From assembly GCA_903904815.1 (NCBI GenBank), contig CAIVDU010000008.1, positions 1-64,000 of the forward strand: 64,000 bases of DNA, in the 5' to 3' direction. A program made the translations under genes and the position numbers. The notes below the pieces were generated by a model. That model did not search any database. It had not been told where the DNA came from and worked only from the letters and a program-made list of their open reading frames with translations. The DNA is from an uncultured Armatimonadota bacterium. GTDB taxonomy: Bacteria; Armatimonadota; Fimbriimonadia; Fimbriimonadales; Fimbriimonadaceae. Below are positions 34,718 to 43,108 of this stretch, piece after piece (the first letter of the stretch is position 1; every line of letters begins with the position of its first letter).

Positions 34718-35437
34718 TCAACTGATGCCCAGCGACTCTTCGAATCCGCACATCACGTTTAGGGCGTGGACTAGTTGGGCGGCGCCACACTTTCCGTCGC
34801 GGTCGGCCATGACCTGGATCGTAAGGAGGCTGTATGGGCTGTCTGGGGCGATTCTGAGCCGGTAAACGGCGTGGGCCTGTCCTCGCACCAGAGATACATC
34901 CCAATCGGAGGTTTCATCGCGTCTGACGAAGAAAGAGCGTCCAAATCTTTCTTCGTAGATGTCGTCGATTTCCTCAAGGTCATCCGGTGTTCGAACGGCG
35001 GCAATGACGGTCGCCGCATAAACCTCGCCAAGGTCCACATCCTGAGTTTCTAGGGTGATTCCCTGGTTCCAATCGATGCTCAGGAGATCGGCCTCGACTT
35101 CCGCCAATGAGCCCGGCGCATTCGTGAGCATGGTGGGCGCTTCGAATAGGATTCCCGCCTGGGCGATCGGGCCGAGGGCAATCAACGCTAATGTACCGGC
35201 GGGGCAGGGCACTCCGACGCGATCGGCGCAAACCACTGGGTTGTTGTCAATCAGCTCCATCAGGCCACTCGGGCCGTCGCTGAGATGTCCGACCCTTATC
35301 TCACGCTTCCAGACGTCTTGCGAGAAGGATAGAAATCCCGCGTCATCGACATCAACCTTCGTGACGCTCGGGTGGGTCAAAAGCAGTTTTTCGGTTGCTT
35401 CGTTTGGGGCGGTGACGTGGTCGAGGCTCGGTCTCAA
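34718..35437 (-). CDS. Short ArgC-like (semialdehyde dehydrogenase fold) protein
   Basis: This 239-aa protein resembles the C-terminal two-thirds of N-acetyl-gamma-glutamyl-phosphate reductase. VGVPCPAGTLALIALGPIAQ (about 74-94) corresponds to the catalytic Cys block, with Cys78. VYAATVIAAVRTPDDLEEID and GRSFFVRR fit the dimerisation region. IQVMADRDGKCGAAQLVHAL then NVMCGFEESLGI fits the KGAAGQAVQN closing motif. The N-terminal dinucleotide fold (GASGYTG) is absent and the Cys sits about 70 residues earlier than in ArgC. Normal ArgC is about 340 aa. It overlaps the upstream gene start/stop (ATGA), so the start is firm. It may be a degenerate or repurposed reductase; the role is unknown. Confidence 0.6.
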   Translation of the reverse strand: MRPSLDHVTAPNEATEKLLLTHPSVTKVDVDDAGFLSFSQDVWKREIRVGHLSDGPSGLMELIDNNPVVCADRVGVPCPAGTLALIALGPIAQAGILFEAPTMLTNAPGSLAEVEADLLSIDWNQGITLETQDVDLGEVYAATVIAAVRTPDDLEEIDDIYEERFGRSFFVRRDETSDWDVSLVRGQAHAVYRLRIAPDSPYSLLTIQVMADRDGKCGAAQLVHALNVMCGFEESLGIS

Positions 35438-36117
35438 GACCGAGCGACCTCGACATTCATCGCCATCGGCTGCATTCCGCTGGAAAGGGCAACGCTCATG
35501 CGCATGGTCGAGTGCAGGATGATTCCGTCTTTCGCGAGGACAAACGCTGTTCCTTTTCCGTCCACGTACGTCGTGCCGCCGGCCTTAAAGGTGAGTTGGA
35601 GTTCAGCCACCGACTTGCCCTGGTAGGTCGTCATGCGGATGAACTTGTACTGTGTCGTAACCATCGACGCGCCGCTGGTGAGTCCGGAGATGGTTAGGGG
35701 AACTGAGGCTTTCCAGGTGTCGCCTGGCTTCAAAGGCTTTTCCGGGAACGCAGTGATTCCAGAGTTCGAAGCGATCTGACCGCCCACCAGTTTGCCGTGG
35801 TCATCGATGCTCATGCGATAGGTGGTCTCCGACCCAACCGGCCGGCCATTGAAGGTCATGGGGCCTGATTTGACGACCAAGTCCCCCACCTTTGACTTCA
35901 CACCCACAACGGTTTGAATGACGGGGTACAGGACTTCAAGTCCTCCGTTTGCTCCCGGAGCTTTGTTGCCGACCGAGACCTTGTACTTGATCTTGCTTCC
36001 ATTGACAAACTTGATTCGGAAGGTGTACGCCCGCCCAGATTTTTGGATCTGGGCAGGCGTCATTGCGGCTAGGCCGAGCCCGATGAGGACGACAGCGGCG
36101 GTAGTTCGGTTACGCAT
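35434..36117 (-). CDS. Secreted protein of unknown function
   Basis: This 227-aa protein has a signal peptide (TTAAVVLIGLGLAAMTPAQ). The rest is rich in beta-strand patterns (GRAYTFRIKFVNGSKIKYKV, GDTWKASVPLTISGL, KSVAELQLTFKAGGTTYVDG). I do not recognise a domain. It lies directly after the FKBP gene (TAA then ATG) and overlaps the ArgC-like gene by four bases, so all three are probably one transcript. Confidence 0.65.
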   Translation of the reverse strand: MRNRTTAAVVLIGLGLAAMTPAQIQKSGRAYTFRIKFVNGSKIKYKVSVGNKAPGANGGLEVLYPVIQTVVGVKSKVGDLVVKSGPMTFNGRPVGSETTYRMSIDDHGKLVGGQIASNSGITAFPEKPLKPGDTWKASVPLTISGLTSGASMVTTQYKFIRMTTYQGKSVAELQLTFKAGGTTYVDGKGTAFVLAKDGIILHSTMRMSVALSSGMQPMAMNVEVARS

Positions 36118-36912
36118 TTATTTGATGGTTTTGATCTCGATATCGAAGACGAGCCAAGAGTTGGCCGGAATCGGGCCTTGACCTTGCGGGCCGTATCCCC
36201 ATTGCGGAGGAATGGTCACAATGCGGCGCTCGCCAACTTGCATGCCGTCGAGAGCTTTGTCAAATCCTGGGACGACTCCACCCGCTCCTACAACCACTGG
36301 AAGCGGTTTTCCGTCTGGTTTGCGGTTGGTGTCGAACTGCTTTCCGTTCACGAAGGATCCGGTGTAGATCACTTCTACGGCGTCTCCCTTCTTCACCTTT
36401 CGGCCGGTGCCGTGCTTCGTGATCTGGACCGTCACGTCATCCAGTTCTGACGCGGGAACGACCTTATCGAGCTTGACATCGAAGTAAAGGTCTGAGTTGG
36501 CTGGGATAGTGTCGCCCTTCGCCTCACCACCGTAGCCGAGCGAGGACGGGATCGATAGTTTGCGCTCGCCACCTTCTTTCATCCCGACGAGTCCTTGATC
36601 CCAGCCCTTGATCACCTGGCCGGAACCGAGAACGAATCCGAATGGAGCATCGTCCCGCTTCGATGTCGAGTCGAACACCGTACCGTTAGCGAGCGTGCCG
36701 GTGTACTCCATCAGCAGGGTGTCGCCATTCTTGGCCTCGGGGCCGGTTCCAGGCTTGATGTCGTCGACCTTCAGCTTGTCGAGTGGGCCCGAGTTGGCTA
36801 CCGCAGTGGAGGTTCCAGTCCCACCTTTGACCGCAGAAGTCTGATCCGTCTTGTCACCACAACCCGCAATGGCAAGAACCGCTACTGTGCATCCAATCGC
36901 CCAAAATCGCAT
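36118..36912 (-). CDS. Lipoprotein with two FKBP-type prolyl isomerase domains
   Basis: This 264-aa protein has a lipobox signal (VAVLAIAGC) and two tandem FKBP domains, about 45-155 and 160-264. The first has GDTLLMEYTGTLANGTVFDS, GFVLGSGQVIKGWDQGLVGM and LGYGGEAKGDTIPANSDLYF. The second repeats it: AVEVIYTGSFVNGKQFDTNR and VVPGFDKALDGMQVGERRIV. It should help fold exported proteins at the membrane. It is the first gene of a three-gene minus-strand operon and is divergent from smpB. Confidence 0.92.
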   Translation of the reverse strand: MRFWAIGCTVAVLAIAGCGDKTDQTSAVKGGTGTSTAVANSGPLDKLKVDDIKPGTGPEAKNGDTLLMEYTGTLANGTVFDSTSKRDDAPFGFVLGSGQVIKGWDQGLVGMKEGGERKLSIPSSLGYGGEAKGDTIPANSDLYFDVKLDKVVPASELDDVTVQITKHGTGRKVKKGDAVEVIYTGSFVNGKQFDTNRKPDGKPLPVVVGAGGVVPGFDKALDGMQVGERRIVTIPPQWGYGPQGQGPIPANSWLVFDIEIKTIK

Positions 36913-36962
36913 GGGATGAACATACCCGTCTTAGGACCCGTCCGCTGTACCAAGTAGACTCA

Positions 36963-37451
36963 ATGCGCATGTCGAAGCAAAAGGGGAAAGCCGAATCGAA
37001 GTCACCGGGCTCGATTCAAAATAGAAAAGCGCGGTATGACTACCAAATTCTCGATGAATTTGAGGCTGGGGTCGCGCTTCAGGGATCCGAGGTCAAGAGC
37101 CTGTATCTTGGCAAAGGACATCTCAACGACGCCTACTGCAAAATCGTCGGTGGCGAAGCATTCCTCATCAACATGGATGTGGAACCGTACGAGAAGGCCT
37201 CTGTCTTCAGCCATGAGAGGCGTCGAGACCGAAAGCTACTTCTCCATCGTAAGGAGATCGACACTTTGGAACGAAAGGCGTTGGAAAAGGGCTTCACGAT
37301 GATCCCCCTCGCCGTCTACTTCAACGCTCGAGGGCGCGTCAAAGTGAAGATTGGGCTTGGTCGGGGCAAAACGAACTACGATAAGCGAGACAAGATTGCC
37401 GCTGACGATGCGAAGCGGGAAGTTCAAAGGGCGCTTAGCGAGCGGTTCTAG
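36963..37451 (+). CDS. smpB: SsrA-binding protein SmpB
   Basis: This 162-aa protein is the tmRNA partner in rescue of stalled ribosomes. It has the family pattern RKARYDYQILDEFEAGVALQ, GSEVKSLYLGKGHLNDAYCK, RRRDRKLLLHRKEI and VKVKIGLGRGKTNYDKRDKI. The N-terminus (about 18 residues before RKARYDY) is of normal length; an internal Met at residue 3 could also serve. It is convergent with dapF with a 4-base overlap. The tmRNA gene is not here. Confidence 0.95.
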   Translation: MRMSKQKGKAESKSPGSIQNRKARYDYQILDEFEAGVALQGSEVKSLYLGKGHLNDAYCKIVGGEAFLINMDVEPYEKASVFSHERRRDRKLLLHRKEIDTLERKALEKGFTMIPLAVYFNARGRVKVKIGLGRGKTNYDKRDKIAADDAKREVQRALSERF

Positions 37452-38272
37452 GCAGGCAGAGGGAAAAGACCCTCAAATACGGTTTCGGCGGGGCCGGTCA
37501 TGAACACCTCACCGGAATCTGTATATTCGATTGCGAGATGCCCGCCGGGCAATCGGATATCAACCACTCTTTCTGACCGCCCAGTCTCGAAGGCAGCCAC
37601 GGCGGCGGCGCAAGCTCCGGTGCCGCAAGCCAGTGTTGGTCCAGCTCCTCGTTCCCAGGTTCTTTGAATCAGGTGAGTGGGGTTGACCACCTGGATAAAG
37701 TGGACGTTGATTCGGTTAGGGAATATCGGGTCCGTCTCGAGCTGGGGACCGAGATGGGCGAGGTCGATCGCCGACACATCATCGACAAAGATCACGAGAT
37801 GAGGGTTTCCCATCGAAACCGTCGTGCCTCTGACTTGGCCCACGGGTTGGTCTAGGAATTTCTCGTCAGGCGGCCCTAATACAGGAATAGCGCTCCGATT
37901 GAGCCTAGCGAAGCCCATATTCACTCGAACTCTTTCTTGATCCGCTTTGGAGAGGTGGAGAATTCCCGCTCCCGTCTCGACGTCGAAGGCGTCGAGGTCG
38001 GTGTGTCCGTGATCGATGACAAGTTTGTGGATGCAGCGAATCGCGTTCCCGCACATTTCGCTTTCTGAACCATCTGGATTCAGCATGCGCATTCGGAAGG
38101 GCGCTTCAACGCCCCTCTGAAGCAGCACGAGACCGTCGCCTCCGATCCCAAGACGACGATCATTTACCTTTCGGGCAAATGCTGTGAGATCGGACGGAAG
38201 CTCGGGGTCTTGTATGGCATCGAGGATGACAAAGTCATTCCCGATGCCGTGCATTTTGGTGAATGGGATCAC
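37448..38272 (-). CDS. dapF: Diaminopimelate epimerase
   Basis: This 274-aa enzyme converts LL- to meso-diaminopimelate for lysine and peptidoglycan. It begins with GTG at 38272, which overlaps the hfq stop (TAGTG). Visible motifs are FTKMHGIGNDFVILD, the first catalytic Cys in ESEMCGNAIRC, the second in LACGTGACAAAV, and NPHLVIFVDDV. Length is normal. Confidence 0.95.
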   Translation of the reverse strand: MIPFTKMHGIGNDFVILDAIQDPELPSDLTAFARKVNDRRLGIGGDGLVLLQRGVEAPFRMRMLNPDGSESEMCGNAIRCIHKLVIDHGHTDLDAFDVETGAGILHLSKADQERVRVNMGFARLNRSAIPVLGPPDEKFLDQPVGQVRGTTVSMGNPHLVIFVDDVSAIDLAHLGPQLETDPIFPNRINVHFIQVVNPTHLIQRTWERGAGPTLACGTGACAAAVAAFETGRSERVVDIRLPGGHLAIEYTDSGEVFMTGPAETVFEGLFPLPA

Positions 38273-38538
38273 TATTCTGAGGGACGTCGGTGATCGTCTT
38301 CACCCTCACCGTGGACTCGATAAGATCCCACTGGCTTGGATGGTACGATGCTCGCGACTGCGTGCTTGTAGACCAACTGAGTCGGCTTTCCTGGAGTATC
38401 CAGCAACACCGTGAAGGCGTCGAAGCCCCGAACCTGTCCCCTAAGTTGAACGCTATTTGTTAAATAAATGGTGACGCCGATCCCTTCTTTGCGCACCTGA
38501 TTCAGGAACATGTCCTGAAGATTAATGGCCTTACCCAT
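38272..38538 (-). CDS. hfq: RNA chaperone Hfq
   Basis: This 88-aa protein forms a hexameric ring that matches small RNAs to mRNAs. The Sm1 part is [20 protein letters not shown] and [17 protein letters not shown]; Sm2 is [13 protein letters not shown] choose the ATG at 38538, which gives the usual MGKAINLQD-type N-terminus; the open frame reaches 38607. The tail ([12 protein letters not shown]) is acidic. It sits between miaA and dapF; miaA-hfq adjacency is widely conserved. Confidence 0.95.
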   Translation of the reverse strand: MGKAINLQDMFLNQVRKEGIGVTIYLTNSVQLRGQVRGFDAFTVLLDTPGKPTQLVYKHAVASIVPSKPVGSYRVHGEGEDDHRRPSE

Positions 38539-38551
38539 GAAGTATTCGCTC

Positions 38552-39448
38552 CTAAACAGACAAAGATTGAAGTTGCATCTCAGCTTCGAGATACGCATTC
38601 TCAGCATCAGGATTTATGAGAGTCACGTTCGGCTCTGAGCGAATCCACGTGCGCTGCCTCTTTGCGTAGCGCCTTGTTTCAGCGATCATCGTCGCCGTAG
38701 CTTCCTCAAGTCCGACGTCTCCTTTAAGGTGTCGCACCCACTCCTGGTATCCGATTGCTCGGAATCCAGGGTCGTCAGGTCCGTACCCAGCTAGGAGAAG
38801 ACTCTTCACTTCCTGAATCCAACCATTCTGCACCATAACTCGGTGCCTGGTAGCAAGAGAGACGTCCAACTGGGCCTGGTCTGGCGCAAGCGCGAATTTA
38901 ATTTTGTGAAAATTGGGCAGTTCGTACCTGGTGATAGGTCCTTTGCTCTGGAGTCGTTCCAGGGCGCGCGTCACTCTCACTGGGTTTCTGACGTCGATGC
39001 CGCTCGAAAGCTCGGGGGCAAGCCGGGTCAATTCAGCGACGAGAACGGCTAACCCTTCGTCTCGGAGGCGAGCTTCGAGCGTTTGCCTCAAGGCGGGGTC
39101 CGCCGATTCCGACATGTTGTCGTATTCCTCGAAAAGGGCCCGAATGTAGAGGCCGGTTCCTCCGACCACGAGGACGTTACGTTCCTGCTCGAAAAGTTGA
39201 GAGAGCTCGGCATGAGCGAGGCGGACGAATTCTCCCAGCCCAAACGATTCATCGGGGTTCTTCAGGTCAAGAAGGCGATACCGCTCCCGGTTCGTGGGTT
39301 TGGCGGTGCCGATGTCCATCCCGCGATACACCTGGAAGGCATCGGCGTTGATAAGGACCGCGTCGAATCGCTCGGCGAGCCGCTCTGCGAGGGCGGATTT
39401 GCCAGCACCGGTAGGCCCCATCACGGCGGCGAGGAATGGGGCCGACAT
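38552..39448 (-). CDS. miaA: tRNA dimethylallyltransferase MiaA
   Basis: This 298-aa enzyme adds an isoprenyl group to A37 of tRNAs reading U-starting codons. The P-loop is [49 protein letters not shown] and [14 protein letters not shown]-type blocks follow. The C-terminus has [14 protein letters not shown], the usual RNA-contact motif. It lies 8 bases after apt and 13 before hfq on the same strand. Confidence 0.95.
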   Translation of the reverse strand: MSAPFLAAVMGPTGAGKSALAERLAERFDAVLINADAFQVYRGMDIGTAKPTNRERYRLLDLKNPDESFGLGEFVRLAHAELSQLFEQERNVLVVGGTGLYIRALFEEYDNMSESADPALRQTLEARLRDEGLAVLVAELTRLAPELSSGIDVRNPVRVTRALERLQSKGPITRYELPNFHKIKFALAPDQAQLDVSLATRHRVMVQNGWIQEVKSLLLAGYGPDDPGFRAIGYQEWVRHLKGDVGLEEATATMIAETRRYAKRQRTWIRSEPNVTLINPDAENAYLEAEMQLQSLSV

Positions 39449-39456
39449 CGAGGCGC

Positions 39457-39978
39457 CTAGAACTCCATCAAGGCGGTGATCGGGAAGTCAGGAAGGTTCT
39501 TCCGACCGTCAAGGAATGTGAGCTCGATCAAGCAGCCGAATCCGCACACGACGCCGTCGAGGCGCTGAACAAGGCGGGCCGAAGCGGCAGCCGTTCCACC
39601 GGTCGCGAGCAAGTCATCCACGATATACGCTTTCTGGCCTGGTTTGATCGCGTCTACATGCATCTCAACCGTGTTGGTGCCGTACTCCAGCGCGTACTCC
39701 TCGGAGATTCGGTCGTAAGGTAGCTTTCCTAGCTTGCGGGCCATCGCAAATGGCACCCCAAGTGCAAGCGCAACCGGAACGCCAAATATGAATCCTCGGC
39801 TCTCGATTCCGACAATGGTTTCCGCCCCTTTCGCTCTCGCGTCTTCGGTCAGTAGATCGACTACTTCTTGGAAAGCAGCTGGGTGCTCCAGCACGGGAGT
39901 AATGTCTTTGAAAAGGATTCCGGGCTTCGGAAAATCGGGCACGTCACGAATCAGAGCGCTAGCGAGGAGTTCAGCCAT
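39457..39978 (-). CDS. apt: Adenine phosphoribosyltransferase
   Basis: This 173-aa enzyme salvages adenine to AMP using PRPP. VPDFPKPGILFKDITPVLEH, GIESRGFIFGVPVALALGVP, MARKLGKLPYDRISEEYALE, and the PRPP motif AYIVDDLLATGGTAAAS are all typical. I choose the ATG at 39978, preceded by AAGG. A longer frame to 40164 runs through the tandem GACCACT repeat and is rejected. It is the first gene of apt-miaA-hfq-dapF. Confidence 0.94.
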   Translation of the reverse strand: MAELLASALIRDVPDFPKPGILFKDITPVLEHPAAFQEVVDLLTEDARAKGAETIVGIESRGFIFGVPVALALGVPFAMARKLGKLPYDRISEEYALEYGTNTVEMHVDAIKPGQKAYIVDDLLATGGTAAASARLVQRLDGVVCGFGCLIELTFLDGRKNLPDFPITALMEF

Positions 39979-40026
39979 TGCCTTGGATGTTACCAAGTCC
40001 TTTACGGCGTTGGCGCTTGGCGGTTG

Positions 40027-40153
40027 GGAAGTGGCTAGTGACCAGTGGTCGGTGACCAGTTTGGAGTGGCTTGTGATCAGTGACCAGAGATACAACCCTG
40101 ACCACTGACCACTGACCACTGGACACTGACCACTGACCACTGACCACTCCACA
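40027..40153. repeat. GACCACT-type tandem/dispersed short repeats
   Basis: The 235-base gap upstream of apt contains many copies of GTGACCAGTG/GTGGTCAGTG units in both orientations. The first half has AGTGACCAGTGGTCGGTGAC and ATCAGTGACCAG; the second has about six GACCACT units (40099-40146). The two halves are complementary and can fold on each other. No gene is supported in it. Confidence 0.85.
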
Positions 40154-40214
40154 CCAACCACCATGTGCCACTTACGACCCGTACGGACGGGCCGGATTCT
40201 GCGAGAATAGATCC

Positions 40215-41333
40215 GTGATTCGTGAAGAGCGGCTTGTCAATCTATTTTTGGATCTCTGCCGGATTAATTCCCCTTCTCTCAAAGAAGCCGAATGCGCGTC
40301 GTTTGTGAAGCATTACCTTCAATCGATGGGCCTTGAGGTAATTGAGGATAACGCGGGAGAGCGATGCGGTGGAAACGCGAACAACCTCGTTGCGTGGAAG
40401 CGTGGCAATGTTCCTGGTGCTCCGAAGATTTTTCTTTCGGCTCACATGGACACCGTTGAGCCAACCGAGGATCTGGTGATCGAACTCCGAGACGGCGTGT
40501 ATTACAGTGACGGCGCGACCATTCTAGGCGCGGATGACAAGGGCGGTTTGGCACCGGCCATCGAAGTCGTCCATGCATTCATCGAATCCGCCGAGCCACA
40601 CGGAGATATCTGCCTTCTCATCAGCATTGCCGAAGAGATCGGCCTAAAGGGCGCGGGCGCGCTAGCCATTGAAGATCTAGGACTGGACTTCGGATACGTT
40701 CTGGATACGGGCCCTCCGGTGGGAACTTTTGTGAACCGTACAGCGACCCACGACAATCTCACGATTCAAATCACGGGCAAGGCAGCCCACGCCGGCAAGG
40801 ACCCCGAAAAAGGCATCAATGCGATCCAAGTTGCGGCGGATGCGATTCACGGGATGCGGCTTGGGCGGATTGGACCGGAAACCACCGCGAACCTTGGCAT
40901 CATCAAAGGCGGAACAGGTGTGAACGTCGTCTGTCCTTTCGTCGAGATTAGGGCGGAAGCCAGAAGCACGAACCTGGAAGAGCTCGACACCCAGACTTCT
41001 CACATGATTCGTCAATTCGGAGAGGCGGCCGCTCGATGGGGCGCCGACGTGAGCATCGACCATTTTCGGCACTATCCAAGCTATGAGATTGCGGAAGACG
41101 CTCCGGTCGTACGCCACGCCATTGCGGCAAGTAGCGCACTTGGATTTGAACCCAAGCTGCGCACGACGTTGGGTGGAAGCGATGCAAACGTCTACAACGC
41201 CAAGGGCATTCCTTGCATCGTGGTGGCAACTGGCATGGAAGCAATTCATACCCATGAAGAGCGAATCTCCCGCAAGGACCTCATCGATACGGCAAGGTTG
41301 GTTTACGAATTAGTTCGGCAAATTGCCGGATGA
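40215..41333 (+). CDS. M20-family peptidase (PepT-like)
   Basis: This 372-aa zinc peptidase should cleave small peptides. Metal and catalytic blocks are LSAHMDTVEP, ILGADDKGGLAPAIE (about 106-120), SIAEEIGLKGAG and TGKAAHAGKDPEKGINAI; the last block is LGGSDANVYNAKGIPC and EAIHTHEERI. The layout fits the peptidase-T-like branch. GTG is the start. A GAGAAT box ends 6 bases before it, so a leaderless mRNA is possible. Confidence 0.88.
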   Translation: MIREERLVNLFLDLCRINSPSLKEAECASFVKHYLQSMGLEVIEDNAGERCGGNANNLVAWKRGNVPGAPKIFLSAHMDTVEPTEDLVIELRDGVYYSDGATILGADDKGGLAPAIEVVHAFIESAEPHGDICLLISIAEEIGLKGAGALAIEDLGLDFGYVLDTGPPVGTFVNRTATHDNLTIQITGKAAHAGKDPEKGINAIQVAADAIHGMRLGRIGPETTANLGIIKGGTGVNVVCPFVEIRAEARSTNLEELDTQTSHMIRQFGEAAARWGADVSIDHFRHYPSYEIAEDAPVVRHAIAASSALGFEPKLRTTLGGSDANVYNAKGIPCIVVATGMEAIHTHEERISRKDLIDTARLVYELVRQIAG

Positions 41334-41384
41334 AAATCCGTATCGAACTTTCAAGTTTGTAAAAGCAGTCGCAACAATTGCCCG

Positions 41385-41424
41385 CTCGGGTGCTATGCTC
41401 ATCCCGAGACTGGGTGTTGACCCA
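41385..41424 (+). promoter_or_regulatory. Inverted repeat over an extended -10 promoter
   Basis: CTCGGG (41385-41390) and CCCGAG (41403-41408) flank TGCTATGCT, an extended -10 (TATGCT at about 41394). A second hairpin, TGGGT-GTTG-ACCCA (41411-41424), follows, then GGAGGA before the ATG at 41442. The first inverted repeat could be an operator on the promoter rather than an RNA stem. Confidence 0.5.
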
Positions 41425-41441
41425 TTCACGGAGGATATCGA

Positions 41442-41939
41442 ATGAATCTCAAAGCAATCTCTGTAGTATTCATCGCGGGCGTCACCATGCTCGCCAATGC
41501 CCAAACTGCTGATAAGCCGATCGGAGTAGGAGCTCGCGTCGGAGCGTTCTTCCCGACCGACAAGACGACTCAGAACGTTGGCAACACTTGGCTCGATCTT
41601 GGAATCGACTTCGACGTCAAGAAGCTGACTCCTAGCGCTTCGCTGTCCCTTAGCCTCGACTATGGCTATCGCGAAAGCTATCGATCGCTTCCTCTGCTCT
41701 TGAACTACAAAGTCAAGAGAGGCTCAATCTATCTTCTTGGCGGCGTTGGCATCAACTTCAACAAGATCCCCCAGACCGACGGAAGCACCTCGGGCAAGAC
41801 GAACTTTGCTTACGACCTCGGAATCGGTTATGACGTTTCCACCAACGGTGGGGCCCCGATCTTCATCGAGGGTCGATTCTTCGGCAATAAGCAGTCGGAA
41901 TTGAACGGCTTCGGCGCGTTCATCGGCATTCGACTCTAA
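41442..41939 (+). CDS. Small outer-membrane beta-barrel-like protein
   Basis: This 165-aa protein has a signal peptide (AISVVFIAGVTMLANAQ). The remainder alternates polar and hydrophobic residues in short strands (GVGARVGAFFPTD, LSLSLDYGYRESYRSLPLLL, YLLGGVGINFNKI, FIEGRFFGNKQSEL) and ends in a strand AFIGIRL, as in 8-stranded barrels of the OmpA/OmpW type. Its role is unknown. It has its own promoter and terminator. Confidence 0.7.
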   Translation: MNLKAISVVFIAGVTMLANAQTADKPIGVGARVGAFFPTDKTTQNVGNTWLDLGIDFDVKKLTPSASLSLSLDYGYRESYRSLPLLLNYKVKRGSIYLLGGVGINFNKIPQTDGSTSGKTNFAYDLGIGYDVSTNGGAPIFIEGRFFGNKQSELNGFGAFIGIRL

Positions 41940-41948
41940 GCACTTCGA

Positions 41949-41980
41949 CTAGGCCCACTTTTGGTGGGCCTAGCAATTTT
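41949..41980 (+). terminator. Intrinsic terminator after the beta-barrel gene
   Basis: Perfect 10-bp stem CTAGGCCCAC (41949-41958), loop TTTTG, GTGGGCCTAG (41964-41973), then CAATTTT. Confidence 0.88.
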
Positions 41981-42023
41981 GCCGGAATGGTGAACTACCG
42001 GCGGTTATACACGTCCATGCCTG

Positions 42024-42647
42024 ATGGCTATGGAAGTATGCATCGGGACAAACATATTGAGCGGCAGGCAGTATGATGCGATCGAATCGAGTCTGGTTGA
42101 TCGTTGTCGCCGCCGCGATATGGAAGCATTTGGCAAACTTGTCGATGCTTACCAGAATCGGGTGTTTGGCTTCGTAAGACGAATGATTAACAACCCTGAA
42201 GAGGCAGCTGATGTCACTCAGGACGTTTTTGTTCGTGCCTTTCAAAGTTTTGATCGATTCGATGGCCGGTCGTCGCTGAGGACATGGCTGTTCAGAATCG
42301 CCTACAACCTTTGTATCGATCGCGTGAGGCGATCCGATCGAAGAGTCACCGAGGTAGCGCTCGTTGAGCCCGGAGAAGAGGGCGAGACGATGGAAGTTGC
42401 GGACATGCGTTGGCAACCGGAACAGATCGCTCTCGATGACGAGCTTATGGGTGTTGTTGAAGAAGGCATTCTTAGCATGAGTGAAAAGCTAAGGAGTGTG
42501 CTTCTTTTGCACGATAAAGAAGAAATGGCCTACGAAGAGATTGCGAATCTATTGGATGTACCCATCGGTACCGTTAAGAGCCGTCTCTTCCTTGCTAGAG
42601 CCCACTTACAAAACGTTTTGAAGACATACCTGGAGGCACGAGCGTGA
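42024..42647 (+). CDS. ECF RNA polymerase sigma factor (sigma-E type)
   Basis: This 207-aa sigma factor has region 2 in FGKLVDAYQNRVFGFVRRMI, NPEEAADVTQDVFVRAFQSF and LRTWLFRIAYNLCIDRVRRS; region 4 in LRSVLLLHDKEEMAYEEIAN then VPIGTVKSRLFLARAHL. It is followed by an overlapping membrane anti-sigma-like gene and an RseB-like gene, the layout of the envelope-stress sigma-E operon. The exact start is unsure; the first ~15 residues do not look like sigma factor. Confidence 0.88.
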   Translation: MAMEVCIGTNILSGRQYDAIESSLVDRCRRRDMEAFGKLVDAYQNRVFGFVRRMINNPEEAADVTQDVFVRAFQSFDRFDGRSSLRTWLFRIAYNLCIDRVRRSDRRVTEVALVEPGEEGETMEVADMRWQPEQIALDDELMGVVEEGILSMSEKLRSVLLLHDKEEMAYEEIANLLDVPIGTVKSRLFLARAHLQNVLKTYLEARA

Positions 42648-43108
42648 AAGCTGACCGAAATTTCGAAAACATAGATGCCAAGCTAGCGAGCTCGAGCCAG
42701 AAGGCGATTCAGCAGGTTGTTGAGTCTCTTCCTGAGGACACGCTTTCCATGGCATGGCGCTCCTCTCTGAATGAGAGGCTGATCGCTGAGTCGGCAGCTT
42801 ACAAGCCCCGCTTGCGCTTTTCTTGGTTTGCGGCGCCGGCCGCCGGTTTGGCAGTAGCGGCGGTACTTGCGGTTGCGGTGTTTGTGCATCCTCCAACGGC
42901 GCCCAACACTCTGGTGAAAGGCGATTCACGGGTTGTCGCGAGCGCAGGTTCGGTGGAAATAGGTCTGCTCGACACGTACCGACAAGAGTCGGTATCGCAC
43001 GAGATCGTCGGCTCCGGTCCAGATCCGAGCGCAGAAGTTTCCCATCCGTCGATCGCTGACGTTGCAACGGATTCCGATGGCTCGGAGGTCGATCCAGAAA
43101 GTTTATGA
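42644..43108 (+). CDS. Putative membrane anti-sigma factor (RseA-like by position)
   Basis: This 154-aa protein starts with GTG overlapping the sigma stop. The N-terminal ~55 residues are cytoplasmic and helical (EDTLSMAWRSSLNERLIAES), one membrane helix follows (WFAAPAAGLAVAAVLAVAVF, about 61-80), and the tail is acidic. No zinc finger is present. Function is inferred from place between the sigma factor and the RseB-like gene. Confidence 0.6.
   Translation: MKADRNFENIDAKLASSSQKAIQQVVESLPEDTLSMAWRSSLNERLIAESAAYKPRLRFSWFAAPAAGLAVAAVLAVAVFVHPPTAPNTLVKGDSRVVASAGSVEIGLLDTYRQESVSHEIVGSGPDPSAEVSHPSIADVATDSDGSEVDPESL

Noticed and set aside
40027-40153. CRISPR array
   Set aside because: Units are short, in both orientations, and without spacers; no cas genes.
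39979-40164. N-terminal extension of apt
   Set aside because: It is translated GACCACT repeat and absent from the family.
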